Positions 25,289-33,827 of a stretch of 64,000 bases of DNA are shown in pieces. Below the pieces are notes generated by a model. It saw only the letters and a list, made by a program, of their open reading frames with translations. It had not been told where the DNA came from and searched no databases. How positions within the stretch are numbered: the first letter of the stretch is position 1; each line of letters starts with the position of its first letter. Both the position numbers and the translations under genes were made by a program. Source of the stretch: CAJJDF01 sp965657945. GTDB taxonomy: Bacteria > Bacteroidota > Bacteroidia > Flavobacteriales_D > CAJJDF01. The DNA lies in contig CBFHPW010000001.1 in the NCBI GenBank assembly GCA_965657945.1, positions 214,477-278,476 on the forward strand. Direction: 5' to 3'.

Positions 25289-27985
25289 ATGAAAAACCTA
25301 CTTTACCTGCTAGCCACATTAGCAATACTAACCAATTGCAAAACCAATAAGCAAGTTATTCAAGAAGAACCAGCAGAGGTGATGGCGTTGCCAGAATTAA
25401 CGATTCAATCGGATGACGAAGAAGTTACAGTAACGCGCTATCAAGCGAGTAACACAAGAGTAAATGATTTGATTCATACCAAATTAGAGGTGAAATTTGA
25501 TTGGGAAAAACAACATTTGTTGGGAACTGCTGAATTAACTTTTACTCCCTATTTTTATAATACATCTACACTTGTGTTGGATGCAAAAGGAATGGATATT
25601 CATTCGGTGAAACAGGCAAAAAGTAATTTCATAAAAGCTGATAATCAATCATTAATGCCAGATATTGAGTATAGTATGAAATACGATTATGATGGGATGA
25701 AACTCGTAATTGATTTAGGTAGAACGTACACCAGAAAAGAAAAATATTCTGTTATCATTCACTACACAGCAAAACCAAATGAGTTAAAAGCGAGTGGAAG
25801 TGCGGCAATTACCGATGAAAAAGGATTGTATTTCATTAATCCTTTGGGCGGAGACCCAAACAAAATGCCGCAAATATGGACACAAGGCGAAACAGAATCT
25901 AGCTCATGCTGGTTCCCAACAATTGATTCGCCCAATGAGAAAACGACTCAAGAGTTGGCAATTACAGTGAATGATAAATATAAAACCTTATCAAACGGAA
26001 CAATGATTTCATCTAAAAAAAATGCGGATGGAACCCGAACAGATTATTGGAAACAAGACCAAAAACATGCTCCTTATTTATTTATGATGGCAGTGGGAGA
26101 GTTTGATATTACCAAAGACGCATGGACTCGACCAAATGGATCAAAAATGGAAGTGAACTACTACACAGAACCAGAATTTACCCCTTATGCCAAAGCTATT
26201 TTTGGAAAAACACCTAAAATGATTCAGTTCTTTTCAGAAAAATTGGGAGTTACGTATCCTTGGGATAAGTACAACCAAATTGTGGTGAGAGACTATGTTT
26301 CCGGTGCCATGGAAAATACTACAGCTGTCATACATGGGGATTTTTTATACCAAACGGATAGAGAATTGTTGGATTCCGACAATGAATCAATTATTGCTCA
26401 TGAATTATTCCATCATTGGTTTGGTGATTTAGTTACCGCAGAATCTTGGTCGAACCTTACTATCAATGAGTCTTTTGCCAATTATAGCCAATATCTGTGG
26501 GACGAATATGAACACGGAAGAGAAGAAGCTGATAGGAACGCTTTTGGAGAAGCTCGAGGCTATTTTCTTTCTAGTACCCAAGGAGGTTATCACGATTTAG
26601 TGAATTTCGAGTACGAGAATGAAATGGAAATGTTTGATGGCCACTCTTACAACAAAGGAGGACGAATTCTTCATATGTTGCGGTATTATTTGGGTGACGA
26701 TGCTTTTTTCACTTCTTTGAATCATTTTTTAACCAAAATGAAATTTAAAGCTGCTGAGGCGCATGATCTGAGACTGTCCTTCGAGGAGGTTACGGGCAAA
26801 GATTTGAATTGGTTTTTCAATCAATGGTATTTCGACAAAGGTCACCCCACTTTACATTATTCTCAGTCTTATGATTCTGACAAAAAAGAAGTGACAGTCA
26901 CTGTAGAGCAAGGACAAAACTTCAATCAATTTCCTGTTTTTCAATTGCCAATTGAAATTGATGTTTATACAAGTCAGGGAATAAAACGTGAGTCTATTTT
27001 TGTAACTCAGAAAAAACAGTCCTTTGTTTTTTCATCTGAATCTCCCTTGCTTGTCAATTTCGATGCGGAGAAAGTGATTTTGTCACAGAAAACGGAGGAT
27101 AAACCAAATAGTCAGTGGGTGTATCAATTGATTCATGCACCCAAGTACTTGGATAAAAAAGAAGCTTTAGCTGAACTTAAAAATTCCAAAGACCCCGAGG
27201 CAGTTGCGGCAATTTATAGATTGTTAGAATTAAATTTTGACGAATTTAATAATATGGGAATGAGTGCTTTGGGTGAAGTGCATAACCTGATGCCAGCTAA
27301 ATTGAAATCTCGTTTATTGAAATTAACCACTCACAATTCCTCTTCATCTGTGAGAGCAAATGCCTACAAAAGCTTGACCGAATTTTATGGAGAAGACAAA
27401 GGACACGAAGTGCTTTTAGAGAAAGGATTGAAAGACCAATCCTACCAAGTAATTGGAGCATGCTTGGATGGGCTAGCAGAAAACAACCCGAACAAAGCTT
27501 TGACTTTTGCCAAAGAATTAGAGCGGGAGAAAAGCAGCACTGTGAAGGAAATAATTGTGAGTTTGTATGCCGAATATGGAGATAAATCGAACCATGAATT
27601 TTTTGTCAAATCAATAGAATCAACCAATGGATTTGCTCAATATGGCCTGTTGAGTCAATACTCAAACTATTTGAGCAGACTGGACGAATCCGAAATACCT
27701 GTTTCTATTTCAGTTTATGAAAAAGTGATTCAAAACTCTTCGGCCTGGTGGATGAAAATGGTGGGCTACCAAGGTTTGATTACAGGAAAAAATAGGATAT
27801 TGAATAGGATAGAAGAGTTGAAAACAGAATTATCACTTGTTTCTGAACCGACTAAAAAGTCTAAAATAGAAAGAGAGATGAGCGAATTTAGCTTGGAGTT
27901 AAATAAAATGGAATTCATTATTTCAACACTAAAAAAACAAGAGAAAGATACGAAAGTGATTGATTATCTAAACAATATGAATTAA
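25289..27985 (+). CDS. M1-family aminopeptidase, lipoprotein
   Basis: An 898-residue zinc metallopeptidase. A lipoprotein signal (LLATLAILTNC) places it on a membrane outside the cytoplasm. The substrate-binding GAMEN motif is at residues 339-343 and the zinc site HELFHHWFGD starts at His371, with the third ligand in LTINESFANY downstream. A C-terminal HEAT-like helical region (residues ~600-890) follows, as in larger M1 enzymes. It likely trims peptides produced outside the cell or in the periplasm. Length and motifs are complete. It ends about 50 bases before the next gene. Confidence 0.95.
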   Translation: MKNLLYLLATLAILTNCKTNKQVIQEEPAEVMALPELTIQSDDEEVTVTRYQASNTRVNDLIHTKLEVKFDWEKQHLLGTAELTFTPYFYNTSTLVLDAKGMDIHSVKQAKSNFIKADNQSLMPDIEYSMKYDYDGMKLVIDLGRTYTRKEKYSVIIHYTAKPNELKASGSAAITDEKGLYFINPLGGDPNKMPQIWTQGETESSSCWFPTIDSPNEKTTQELAITVNDKYKTLSNGTMISSKKNADGTRTDYWKQDQKHAPYLFMMAVGEFDITKDAWTRPNGSKMEVNYYTEPEFTPYAKAIFGKTPKMIQFFSEKLGVTYPWDKYNQIVVRDYVSGAMENTTAVIHGDFLYQTDRELLDSDNESIIAHELFHHWFGDLVTAESWSNLTINESFANYSQYLWDEYEHGREEADRNAFGEARGYFLSSTQGGYHDLVNFEYENEMEMFDGHSYNKGGRILHMLRYYLGDDAFFTSLNHFLTKMKFKAAEAHDLRLSFEEVTGKDLNWFFNQWYFDKGHPTLHYSQSYDSDKKEVTVTVEQGQNFNQFPVFQLPIEIDVYTSQGIKRESIFVTQKKQSFVFSSESPLLVNFDAEKVILSQKTEDKPNSQWVYQLIHAPKYLDKKEALAELKNSKDPEAVAAIYRLLELNFDEFNNMGMSALGEVHNLMPAKLKSRLLKLTTHNSSSSVRANAYKSLTEFYGEDKGHEVLLEKGLKDQSYQVIGACLDGLAENNPNKALTFAKELEREKSSTVKEIIVSLYAEYGDKSNHEFFVKSIESTNGFAQYGLLSQYSNYLSRLDESEIPVSISVYEKVIQNSSAWWMKMVGYQGLITGKNRILNRIEELKTELSLVSEPTKKSKIEREMSEFSLELNKMEFIISTLKKQEKDTKVIDYLNNMN

Positions 27986-28033
27986 AAATTCTGTCGTTTT
28001 TCCTATCTTCGAGGCGACAAAAAATTACTAATT

Positions 28034-28879
28034 ATGAAAAAAACAGCAATTATTATTCTCTCCTCATTCATTAGCTTGGTTTCGCACTCTCAATGTGCCG
28101 ACTCATTGTTCGTGTCTGGTCATACTCTTGATGCTGGAGTTACTGGATTTACTTATCAATGGTACAAAGATTGCTCGGCTATGGCTGGAGGAATGACTTT
28201 GATTCCTGGAGCCACAAATAGAACCTATTCACCTACAGATTACACAACGGATTATTCTGTTATGCTTACCGATCCAACAGTTGCTTGCACCTCTATATCT
28301 TCTTGCGTTTCGATTGATACAAACTGCAGAGCCTACTTTTACCCAACTCAAACCACTCCAGGTCAAGTGATACTTGTAGATTCTTCTTATGGCGCGGGTA
28401 CAGCTATTGGCTATACTTGGAATTTTGGAGATGGAAATGTATCTTTTACTCAGTTTCCTACTCATAGTTATGCTTCCGCGGGAACCTATCAAATTACTTT
28501 GTACATTCATGATACGCTTTCTGGATGTTCAAATTTTTATCACGATACCATCACCGTAGATTCTTCAGGGATTTTAAGGAGTGGATTTACAGTAACTGTG
28601 ATTTCTCACAATTCAGTTGGGATAGATGAATTGAATGATGAAACAGAATTGAATGTGTACCCAAATCCAGCAAGTAATAGAGTAAACCTCAGTTTTTCTG
28701 AAACACAAGAAAATGGTACTGTTGAATTATTGGATTTAAATGGTAAATTAATTATTTCAAAATCATTGAGTGGGCTAATTTATTTGGAAATAGACTCACA
28801 TAATCTGGAATCTGGAATTTATCTGATTAGGGTGAATAATGAAAAAGGACATACAACTAAGAAATTAATCATTGAATAA
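28034..28879 (+). CDS. Small PKD-domain protein with T9SS type A sorting domain
   Basis: A 281-residue secreted protein: signal peptide (IIILSSFISLVSHSQ), an Ig-like N-terminal part with several cysteines (TYQWYKDCSAM, CTSISSCVSIDTNC), one PKD domain (YTWNFGDGNVSF ... SYASAGTYQITLYI) and a type A T9SS domain (LNVYPNPASNRVNLSF ... SGIYLIRVNN ... HTTKKLIIE). It is a compact cargo of the same secretion route as the larger proteins in this window. Function unknown. A near-consensus -7 box (TATCTTCG) precedes it. Confidence 0.88.
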   Translation: MKKTAIIILSSFISLVSHSQCADSLFVSGHTLDAGVTGFTYQWYKDCSAMAGGMTLIPGATNRTYSPTDYTTDYSVMLTDPTVACTSISSCVSIDTNCRAYFYPTQTTPGQVILVDSSYGAGTAIGYTWNFGDGNVSFTQFPTHSYASAGTYQITLYIHDTLSGCSNFYHDTITVDSSGILRSGFTVTVISHNSVGIDELNDETELNVYPNPASNRVNLSFSETQENGTVELLDLNGKLIISKSLSGLIYLEIDSHNLESGIYLIRVNNEKGHTTKKLIIE

Positions 28880-28898
28880 AGTTTTATTCAGCTATTTA

Positions 28899-29492
28899 TT
28901 AATCCTTCTTGTCTTCAAGGAGGATTTTTTTTTGTATTAATTCAGTTGTATCATGTTTTATTCGAAATCCTCGTATACATTGCGGGCAGGCTTGTCCACG
29001 CAATTTATTCCAACCATGTTCACATGTATTTTCCAACCTAATTTTTAATTGATCTAACACTTTATTAGAAAGCCGGAGGGGGATTTCTGATTTTATTTTT
29101 ATTAGATGATAGGTAGGGTAGTAACCCCAGGATGAATTTCCGATGTAAGTATAGAATTTCATACCCCGTAAAATCAGAATTGAATCTCCATATTGAGTTT
29201 GTCGTAACTTAATTGTGTCTTGCTCACCAGTATAAAATGGGCCTTCATAAAAATTTTCTTTTTCAATTTTTACTAATTTGTATTGAATGGAACTGTCAAA
29301 ATTACCCGTTGATTTGTTTATACCCAACTGAGTATTAATCCAAGTCGAGTCGTATTCCCAGTGTAATTTCTCTCTCAAACTATCTTCAATAGAAACCAAA
29401 ATAGGTGTTTTGCTTTCTTGAGAAAAAAGCGAAATTGAACTTTCTAAAACTGGAAATAGAAGGACAAAATAGAGTAGGACTATGATTTTCAT
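28899..29492 (-). CDS. Hypothetical exported protein with a C-terminal Cys-His cluster
   Basis: About 197 residues from the ATG at 29492; an upstream in-frame start at 29549 would put 19 polar residues before the signal sequence, so the shorter form is preferred. The N-terminus is a signal peptide or anchor (MKIIVLLYFVLLFPVLESS). The middle has no recognised domain. Near the C-terminus lies a possible metal site, C-E-H at NTCEHGW followed by GQACPQCIRGF (C-x-H ... C-x-x-C). I do not recognise the family. The last codons are encoded by the terminator hairpin of the convergent T9SS gene. Confidence 0.6.
   Translation of the reverse strand: MKIIVLLYFVLLFPVLESSISLFSQESKTPILVSIEDSLREKLHWEYDSTWINTQLGINKSTGNFDSSIQYKLVKIEKENFYEGPFYTGEQDTIKLRQTQYGDSILILRGMKFYTYIGNSSWGYYPTYHLIKIKSEIPLRLSNKVLDQLKIRLENTCEHGWNKLRGQACPQCIRGFRIKHDTTELIQKKILLEDKKD
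28901..28933 (+). terminator. Terminator of the small T9SS gene, overlapping the convergent CDS
   Basis: AATCCTTCTTG pairs with CAAGGAGGATT (11 pairs, one G-U) around a TCTT loop, followed by nine T. It lies inside the 3' end of the minus-strand hypothetical gene. Confidence 0.75.
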
Positions 29493-29666
29493 CTTTCCTA
29501 AGATATTCAAATATTGGCTAATGAAATCTTTTTTATTAAAATTTAACAATATTCAAGCCTTCAATTTTCTATTCAATTACAACTTCATTACCTTAGTAAT
29601 CTTTCAGTCTAAAGATTAAAATCTAATGACTGGAGACTATTTACAAACGACTAACTATTAAAACGA

Positions 29667-31355
29667 ATGTCAGACGATAAAAAAATAATATTCTCGATGG
29701 ATCGAGTGAATAAAACCACTCCATCGGGACAACACATCTTGAAAGATATTTACTTGTCTTTCTTTTATGGAGCTAAAATAGGAATTTTAGGACTCAATGG
29801 TTCGGGTAAATCTACCGTAATGAAAATCATTGCAGGATTGGACAAAGATTACCAAGGAGAGGTTGTGTTTCAAGACGGATATACGGTGGGTTATTTGCCA
29901 CAAGAACCAAAATTGGATCCTACTAAAACTGTAAAAGAAATAGTGCAGGAAGGAGTGCAAAGCACCATGGATATTTTGGCCGAATACGAAGAAATAAACA
30001 ATAAGTTCATGGAGGAAGAAATCATGAACGATCCGGATAAAATGCAAGCTTTGATTGATCGCCAGGGCGAAGTACAAGGTCAAATTGATCAATTGGATGC
30101 ATGGGATATTGACAGCAAATTAGAAATGGCAATGGGAGCATTAAGAACTCCAGAAGGCGATACCTCAGTAGAAAATTTATCAGGAGGAGAGCTGAGAAGA
30201 GTTGCGCTGTGTAGATTGTTGCTTCAAAACCCAGATGTATTGCTGTTGGATGAGCCTACCAACCACCTTGATACAGAATCTGTTCAATGGTTGGAGCAGC
30301 ACCTAAATCAATATGCTGGAACGGTAATAGCCGTAACCCACGATAGATTTTTCTTGGATAACATTGCAGGTTGGATACTTGAACTTGATAGAGGAAAAGG
30401 AATTCCATGGAAAGGAAATTACAGCTCTTGGATGGATCAGAAGTTAAAAAGATTACAACAAGAAGAAAAGAACGAAAGCAAAAGACAAAAACACCTGCAG
30501 CGCGAGTTGGAATGGGTGAACCAAAATCCAAAAGGAAGAAGAGCGAAAAACAAGGCACGTATTGCAAATTACGAGCAAATGTTGAATCAGAAATCCGCTG
30601 AAAAAGAACAAACTCTTGAGATCCCAATTCCAAATGGACCAAGATTGGGGAAAGAAGTTATTGAAGCAACCAATGTGGCAAAAGCATTTGGCGACAAAGT
30701 ATTGTACGAAGATTTGAATTTTAAATTACCGCCCGCAGGAATTGTAGGAATTATTGGGCCAAACGGTGCTGGAAAAACCACCATGTTCCGTATGATAATG
30801 GGAGAAGATACTCCAGATTCTGGGGAATTTAAAGTGGGTGAGACGGTGAAAATTGGTTATGTTGACCAAAAACACAAAGACATGGACCCAGAAAAAACGG
30901 TGTATGAAGTAGTTTCTGGAGGTGCTGACAACATTGAGATTGGGGGAGAAAAAATAAATGCGAGAAGTTATATCTCACGGTTTAATTTCGGTGGAAACTC
31001 ACAAAGCAAAAAAATTAAAGTACTCTCTGGAGGAGAAAGAAACAGACTTCACTTGGCAATGACATTGAAGACTGAGGCCAACGTATTGTTACTGGATGAG
31101 CCAACAAATGACTTGGATGTAAATACGCTAAGAGCCTTGGAAGAAGGAATCCAAAACTTTGCTGGATGTGCTGTCATCATTTCTCACGACAGATGGTTTT
31201 TAGAAAGAATTTGTACTCATATTTTGGCATTCGAAAATGATTCAGAAGTATATTTCTTTGAAGGAACTTACCAAGAATACGAAGAAAACAAAATTAAGAG
31301 ACTTGGAAACACTGTTCCTACTAGGGTGAAATACAAGAAATTGCTGAGAGATTAG
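29667..31355 (+). CDS. ettA: Energy-dependent translational throttle protein EttA (ABC-F)
   Basis: A 562-residue soluble ABC-F ATPase with two nucleotide-binding domains and no membrane segment. Walker A motifs are GLNGSGKST (first) and GPNGAGKTT (second); signature motifs are LSGGELRRVALCR and LSGGERNRLHLAM. The region DKMQALIDRQGEVQGQIDQL is the EttA-type arm insertion and the basic linker after the first domain (RRAKNKARIANYEQML) fits the P-site-tRNA interaction motif. EttA binds the ribosomal E site and gates the first peptide bond according to ATP/ADP level. Closest in type to E. coli EttA (555). Confidence 0.93.
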   Translation: MSDDKKIIFSMDRVNKTTPSGQHILKDIYLSFFYGAKIGILGLNGSGKSTVMKIIAGLDKDYQGEVVFQDGYTVGYLPQEPKLDPTKTVKEIVQEGVQSTMDILAEYEEINNKFMEEEIMNDPDKMQALIDRQGEVQGQIDQLDAWDIDSKLEMAMGALRTPEGDTSVENLSGGELRRVALCRLLLQNPDVLLLDEPTNHLDTESVQWLEQHLNQYAGTVIAVTHDRFFLDNIAGWILELDRGKGIPWKGNYSSWMDQKLKRLQQEEKNESKRQKHLQRELEWVNQNPKGRRAKNKARIANYEQMLNQKSAEKEQTLEIPIPNGPRLGKEVIEATNVAKAFGDKVLYEDLNFKLPPAGIVGIIGPNGAGKTTMFRMIMGEDTPDSGEFKVGETVKIGYVDQKHKDMDPEKTVYEVVSGGADNIEIGGEKINARSYISRFNFGGNSQSKKIKVLSGGERNRLHLAMTLKTEANVLLLDEPTNDLDVNTLRALEEGIQNFAGCAVIISHDRWFLERICTHILAFENDSEVYFFEGTYQEYEENKIKRLGNTVPTRVKYKKLLRD

Positions 31356-31660
31356 TTCTTTAGATACTCAATAGGTAGTAACCACTTATTCATGTTTAGC
31401 CCTTTGTTTTTAACTAAAGGGCTTTTTTATTTCAATAGGAAATCTCAATCCTTAAAATGAACACATTCTGTTTTTATTTATTTGTGGTGACCGAATGTTA
31501 GAGCTAATAGGTAATTATTGAGTCGTTACAAGCAAAAGAATTGATTTTTAATAAAATATAGTCCAAATTTGATTCTATTGCCTCCCAATTTAGCATTTTC
31601 CCAAAGAAGTAGTTACCTTTAAGATAATTACTATTTACTAAATATTTTTTACGAATAAAT
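31356..31660. other. Intergenic region between ettA and the SPFH gene
   Basis: About 305 bases. It holds the ettA terminator (31398-31428). Beyond that it is AT-rich, with no convincing ORF, RNA or exact promoter match; TACCTTTA (one mismatch to the -7 box) lies about 45 bases before the SPFH start. Confidence 0.5.
31398..31428 (+). terminator. Rho-independent terminator after ettA
   Basis: AGCCCTTT and AAAGGGCT form an eight-pair stem around a 10-base loop, followed by six T. Confidence 0.85.
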
Positions 31661-32509
31661 ATGGCACAACAAGACTTTGAAATACCAAAATTATCCAAAG
31701 GAGGAATCTTTGGAGTGGGAGGAATCATCATAACAATTATATTGCTTATTGTGATCTGGAAATCCTCTATCAATATCGATTACGGAAAGGCAGGAGTTCT
31801 TTTTAAAACTTTTGGCGGAGGAGTTGTAACCGATCAACCTCCATTGGGAGAGGGCTTTCATTTTGTAGCTCCTTGGAATAAGGTGTACAAATACAACACA
31901 AAGCAACAAGAAATATTTGAGAAAGGAATGGAGGTTTTATCTTCTAATGGATTGGTAATTACCTTGGATGTTTCAGTTCTGTATCAACCTAAATTCGAAG
32001 AATTAGGAATCTTGCACAAAACCAAAGGGGAGGAGTATAGAAATACTGTCATTATTCCTGAGATTAGGGCAGTGGCCAGAAGTGTAATAGGACGATACAC
32101 ACCTGAGCAACTTTACTCAAGTAAAAGAGATGCTATTCAGAATGAAATTTTTGAGGAAACTCAACGAAAAGTTGAAAAGCAACACGTACAATTGAATGCA
32201 GTTTTGGTAAGAGATGTAACACTTCCTCAAAAAATTAAGGATGCAATTGAGCGTAAACTTTCACAAGAGCAAGAATCTTTGGAATATGAGTTTAGACTTG
32301 AAAAAGCTCAAAAAGAAGCTCAAAGACAAAAAATTGACGCAACAGGAAAAGCGGAAGCTAACAGAATTTTGAACGCCTCTCTTACGGATAACATACTGAA
32401 AGAAAAAGGAATTCAAGCAACACTCGAGCTATCAAAATCTAAAAACGCCAAGGTTGTTGTTGTTGGTAACGGAAAAGATGGAATGCCCTTGATTTTGGGA
32501 AATAATTAA
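31661..32509 (+). CDS. Prohibitin-like SPFH/Band 7 membrane protein
   Basis: A 282-residue protein with one N-terminal transmembrane helix (GVGGIIITIILLIVIW) followed by an SPFH domain (GKAGVLFKTFGGGV, GFHFVAPWNKVYKYN, LDVSVLYQP) and a long charged coiled coil (RKLSQEQESLEYEFRLEKAQ onward). Prohibitin-like proteins assemble into ring- or cage-like complexes that organise membrane proteases or lipid domains. No FtsH or NfeD partner gene adjoins. Single-gene unit with a strong terminator. Confidence 0.9.
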   Translation: MAQQDFEIPKLSKGGIFGVGGIIITIILLIVIWKSSINIDYGKAGVLFKTFGGGVVTDQPPLGEGFHFVAPWNKVYKYNTKQQEIFEKGMEVLSSNGLVITLDVSVLYQPKFEELGILHKTKGEEYRNTVIIPEIRAVARSVIGRYTPEQLYSSKRDAIQNEIFEETQRKVEKQHVQLNAVLVRDVTLPQKIKDAIERKLSQEQESLEYEFRLEKAQKEAQRQKIDATGKAEANRILNASLTDNILKEKGIQATLELSKSKNAKVVVVGNGKDGMPLILGNN

Positions 32510-32558
32510 TTCCTTTTGAAAGAGGAAACTTCTAGTCAATCACTTATAAAATGAAAAA

Positions 32559-32587
32559 AAGTACTGCCTTGGCAGTACTTTTTTTTT
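32559..32587. terminator. Bidirectional terminator between SPFH gene and rlmH
   Basis: AAGTACTGCC and GGCAGTACTT form a perfect 10-pair stem with a two-base loop, with A-run before and T-run after, so it can serve both convergent genes. It touches the rlmH stop codon. Confidence 0.88.
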
Positions 32588-33062
32588 ACCCTTCGTTGTG
32601 ATAAGGTTGTCCTTTCAGGATTGTCATCCCTCTGTAGATTTGCTCAAACAAAAAGATTCGAATCATTTGGTGCGAGAAAGTCATGTTAGATAAGCTAAAT
32701 TTGTTAGGAAATTTCTTGTACATCTCATCCGAAAAGCCATAGGCTCCGCCAATAATAAAAACCAAATCTTTGATTCCTTGATTCATTTTTTTTTGTAAAA
32801 ATTCAGAAAACTGAACTGATGTTTTTTGTTTTCCCTTTTCATCCATCAGCCATACTTCATCAGTCGGGTTAAGGTGTTTTAGAATCAGTTCTCCTTCTTT
32901 ATCGCAAATTTGGGCAGGAGATAGGTTTTTTGTTTTTTTTAACTCAGGAATCATAATGTAATTGACTTTGATGTAATGTTTTAAACGATTCAAATAGTCG
33001 TTTTCTGCTTCCGCGAAATACGATTTGTCCGTTTTGCCCACTACAATTAATTTGATATTCAT
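32586..33062 (-). CDS. rlmH: 23S rRNA pseudouridine-1915 N3-methyltransferase
   Basis: A 158-residue SPOUT-class methyltransferase acting on helix 69 of 23S rRNA in assembled ribosomes. The C-terminal knot motifs are clear: LMDEKGKQKTSVQFSEFLQ, FIIGGAYGFSDEM, and the signature HQMIRIFLFEQIYRGMTIL followed by GQPYHNEG. Length is typical (~157). It is upstream-adjacent to a degenerate palindromic repeat and reads toward the shared terminator. Confidence 0.96.
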   Translation of the reverse strand: MNIKLIVVGKTDKSYFAEAENDYLNRLKHYIKVNYIMIPELKKTKNLSPAQICDKEGELILKHLNPTDEVWLMDEKGKQKTSVQFSEFLQKKMNQGIKDLVFIIGGAYGFSDEMYKKFPNKFSLSNMTFSHQMIRIFLFEQIYRGMTILKGQPYHNEG

Positions 33063-33081
33063 TTTTCAACTATTTTTTGAT

Positions 33082-33111
33082 TGTCATTTCTGCGAAAGCA
33101 GGAAACTTATC
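33082..33111. repeat. Degenerate intergenic palindrome (TTCTGC-GAAA-GCAGGAA type)
   Basis: TTTCTGC GAAA GCAGGAAA preceded by TTGTCA. I recognise this as a form of a short palindrome often found between Bacteroidota genes (TCATTCCTGCGAAAGCAGGA-like). A second copy is at 33718-33743. Confidence 0.5.
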
Positions 33112-33144
33112 CATCAGATTTGAATTTAATAAATTGTATCGAAA

Positions 33145-33549
33145 TCAAGATTTAGGAGTAACAAAAGCATATTTTACTTTTTCGGTGATTCGGGCAGGTC
33201 TATGAGTAGACAAATCGAGAACAACAAAAGTTACTTCTGCGCTTGCAACTAGTTCGCCCGTACTTTTCTTGGTCATCACTTGATCAATAGTCATACTAGA
33301 ATTTCCCATTCTTTTTATGGTTTGAGTAAAAGTCAACGTATCTCCATTGTGTGCTGGTCTTTTGTATGAAATATTAATATTGACAACGGCAAACCCCCAA
33401 TTATTTTTTGTCAGGTAATCTTGAAAGTTGGTCGCATCTATATATCTCCATCTCGCTTCTTCCATCAATTCTAGGTATCGAGCATTGTTCATGTGTCCAA
33501 ACACGTCAATATGAAAGCCTCTTATTTTTATATCAGTTGAAAAATCCAT
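33145..33549 (-). CDS. Hotdog-fold acyl-CoA thioesterase
   Basis: A 134-residue single-hotdog protein of the 4-hydroxybenzoyl-CoA thioesterase/YbgC type. The conserved start IRGFHIDVFGHMNNARYLELM carries the catalytic-site Asp and His-Met-Asn-Asn motif, and the helix EARWRYI follows. Substrate is an acyl-CoA, chain type not predictable. It is followed by rlmH on the same strand but the 80-base gap holds a palindromic repeat. Confidence 0.88.
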   Translation of the reverse strand: MDFSTDIKIRGFHIDVFGHMNNARYLELMEEARWRYIDATNFQDYLTKNNWGFAVVNINISYKRPAHNGDTLTFTQTIKRMGNSSMTIDQVMTKKSTGELVASAEVTFVVLDLSTHRPARITEKVKYAFVTPKS

Positions 33550-33575
33550 TTGTTATTTTTAATTCTAATAATGTT

Positions 33576-33583
33576 CAAAGTTA
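33576..33583 (-). promoter_or_regulatory. -7 promoter element for the thioesterase gene
   Basis: On the minus strand TAACTTTG matches TAnnTTTG exactly, 26 bases before the ATG. Confidence 0.45.
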
Positions 33584-33600
33584 ATTTTTTTTCAATGAAT

Positions 33601-33632
33601 CTCACCTCTTGAGAGGGGATAAAGGGTTGTGT
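33601..33632. repeat. Degenerate palindromic intergenic element
   Basis: CCTCT-TG-AGAGG palindrome followed by GGATAAAGGGTT. Resembles the TCCCTC-ATGA-GAGGGA element at 25105-25195. Confidence 0.35.
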
Positions 33633-33717
33633 TTTTTACCTTTTTAATGAAGGAATAGACAAAATATCTGTTCGAGTAAATTTTTGAAATATACTATTCC
33701 TAATGATTCACTACATG

Positions 33718-33743
33718 CTGTCTTTCCTGCAAAGCAGGATAAG
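33718..33743. repeat. Degenerate intergenic palindrome, second copy
   Basis: TTTCCTGC AAA GCAGGATAAG, a relative of the element at 33082-33111; the TCCTGC/GCAGGA stem is perfect. Confidence 0.45.
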
Positions 33744-33798
33744 TTAAAGAGAGTATTGTACGATTTTGATAATTGAAAATCCATTGAATAGGATTTTC

Positions 33799-33806
33799 TA
33801 TCTTTG
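33799..33806 (+). promoter_or_regulatory. -7 promoter element for lhgO
   Basis: TATCTTTG matches TAnnTTTG, 22 bases before the ATG at 33828, with a TTG 23 bases further upstream (33773-33775) as a possible -33 box. It overlaps the TTG codon at 33804, which rules that codon out as a start. Confidence 0.6.
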
Positions 33807-33827
33807 CAAAGAATAAACAATGATTTC

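Noticed and set aside
31504..31773. An 89-residue minus-strand ORF overlapping the SPFH start
   Set aside because: Half of it is antisense to the SPFH N-terminus and the rest has no homology that I can recognise.
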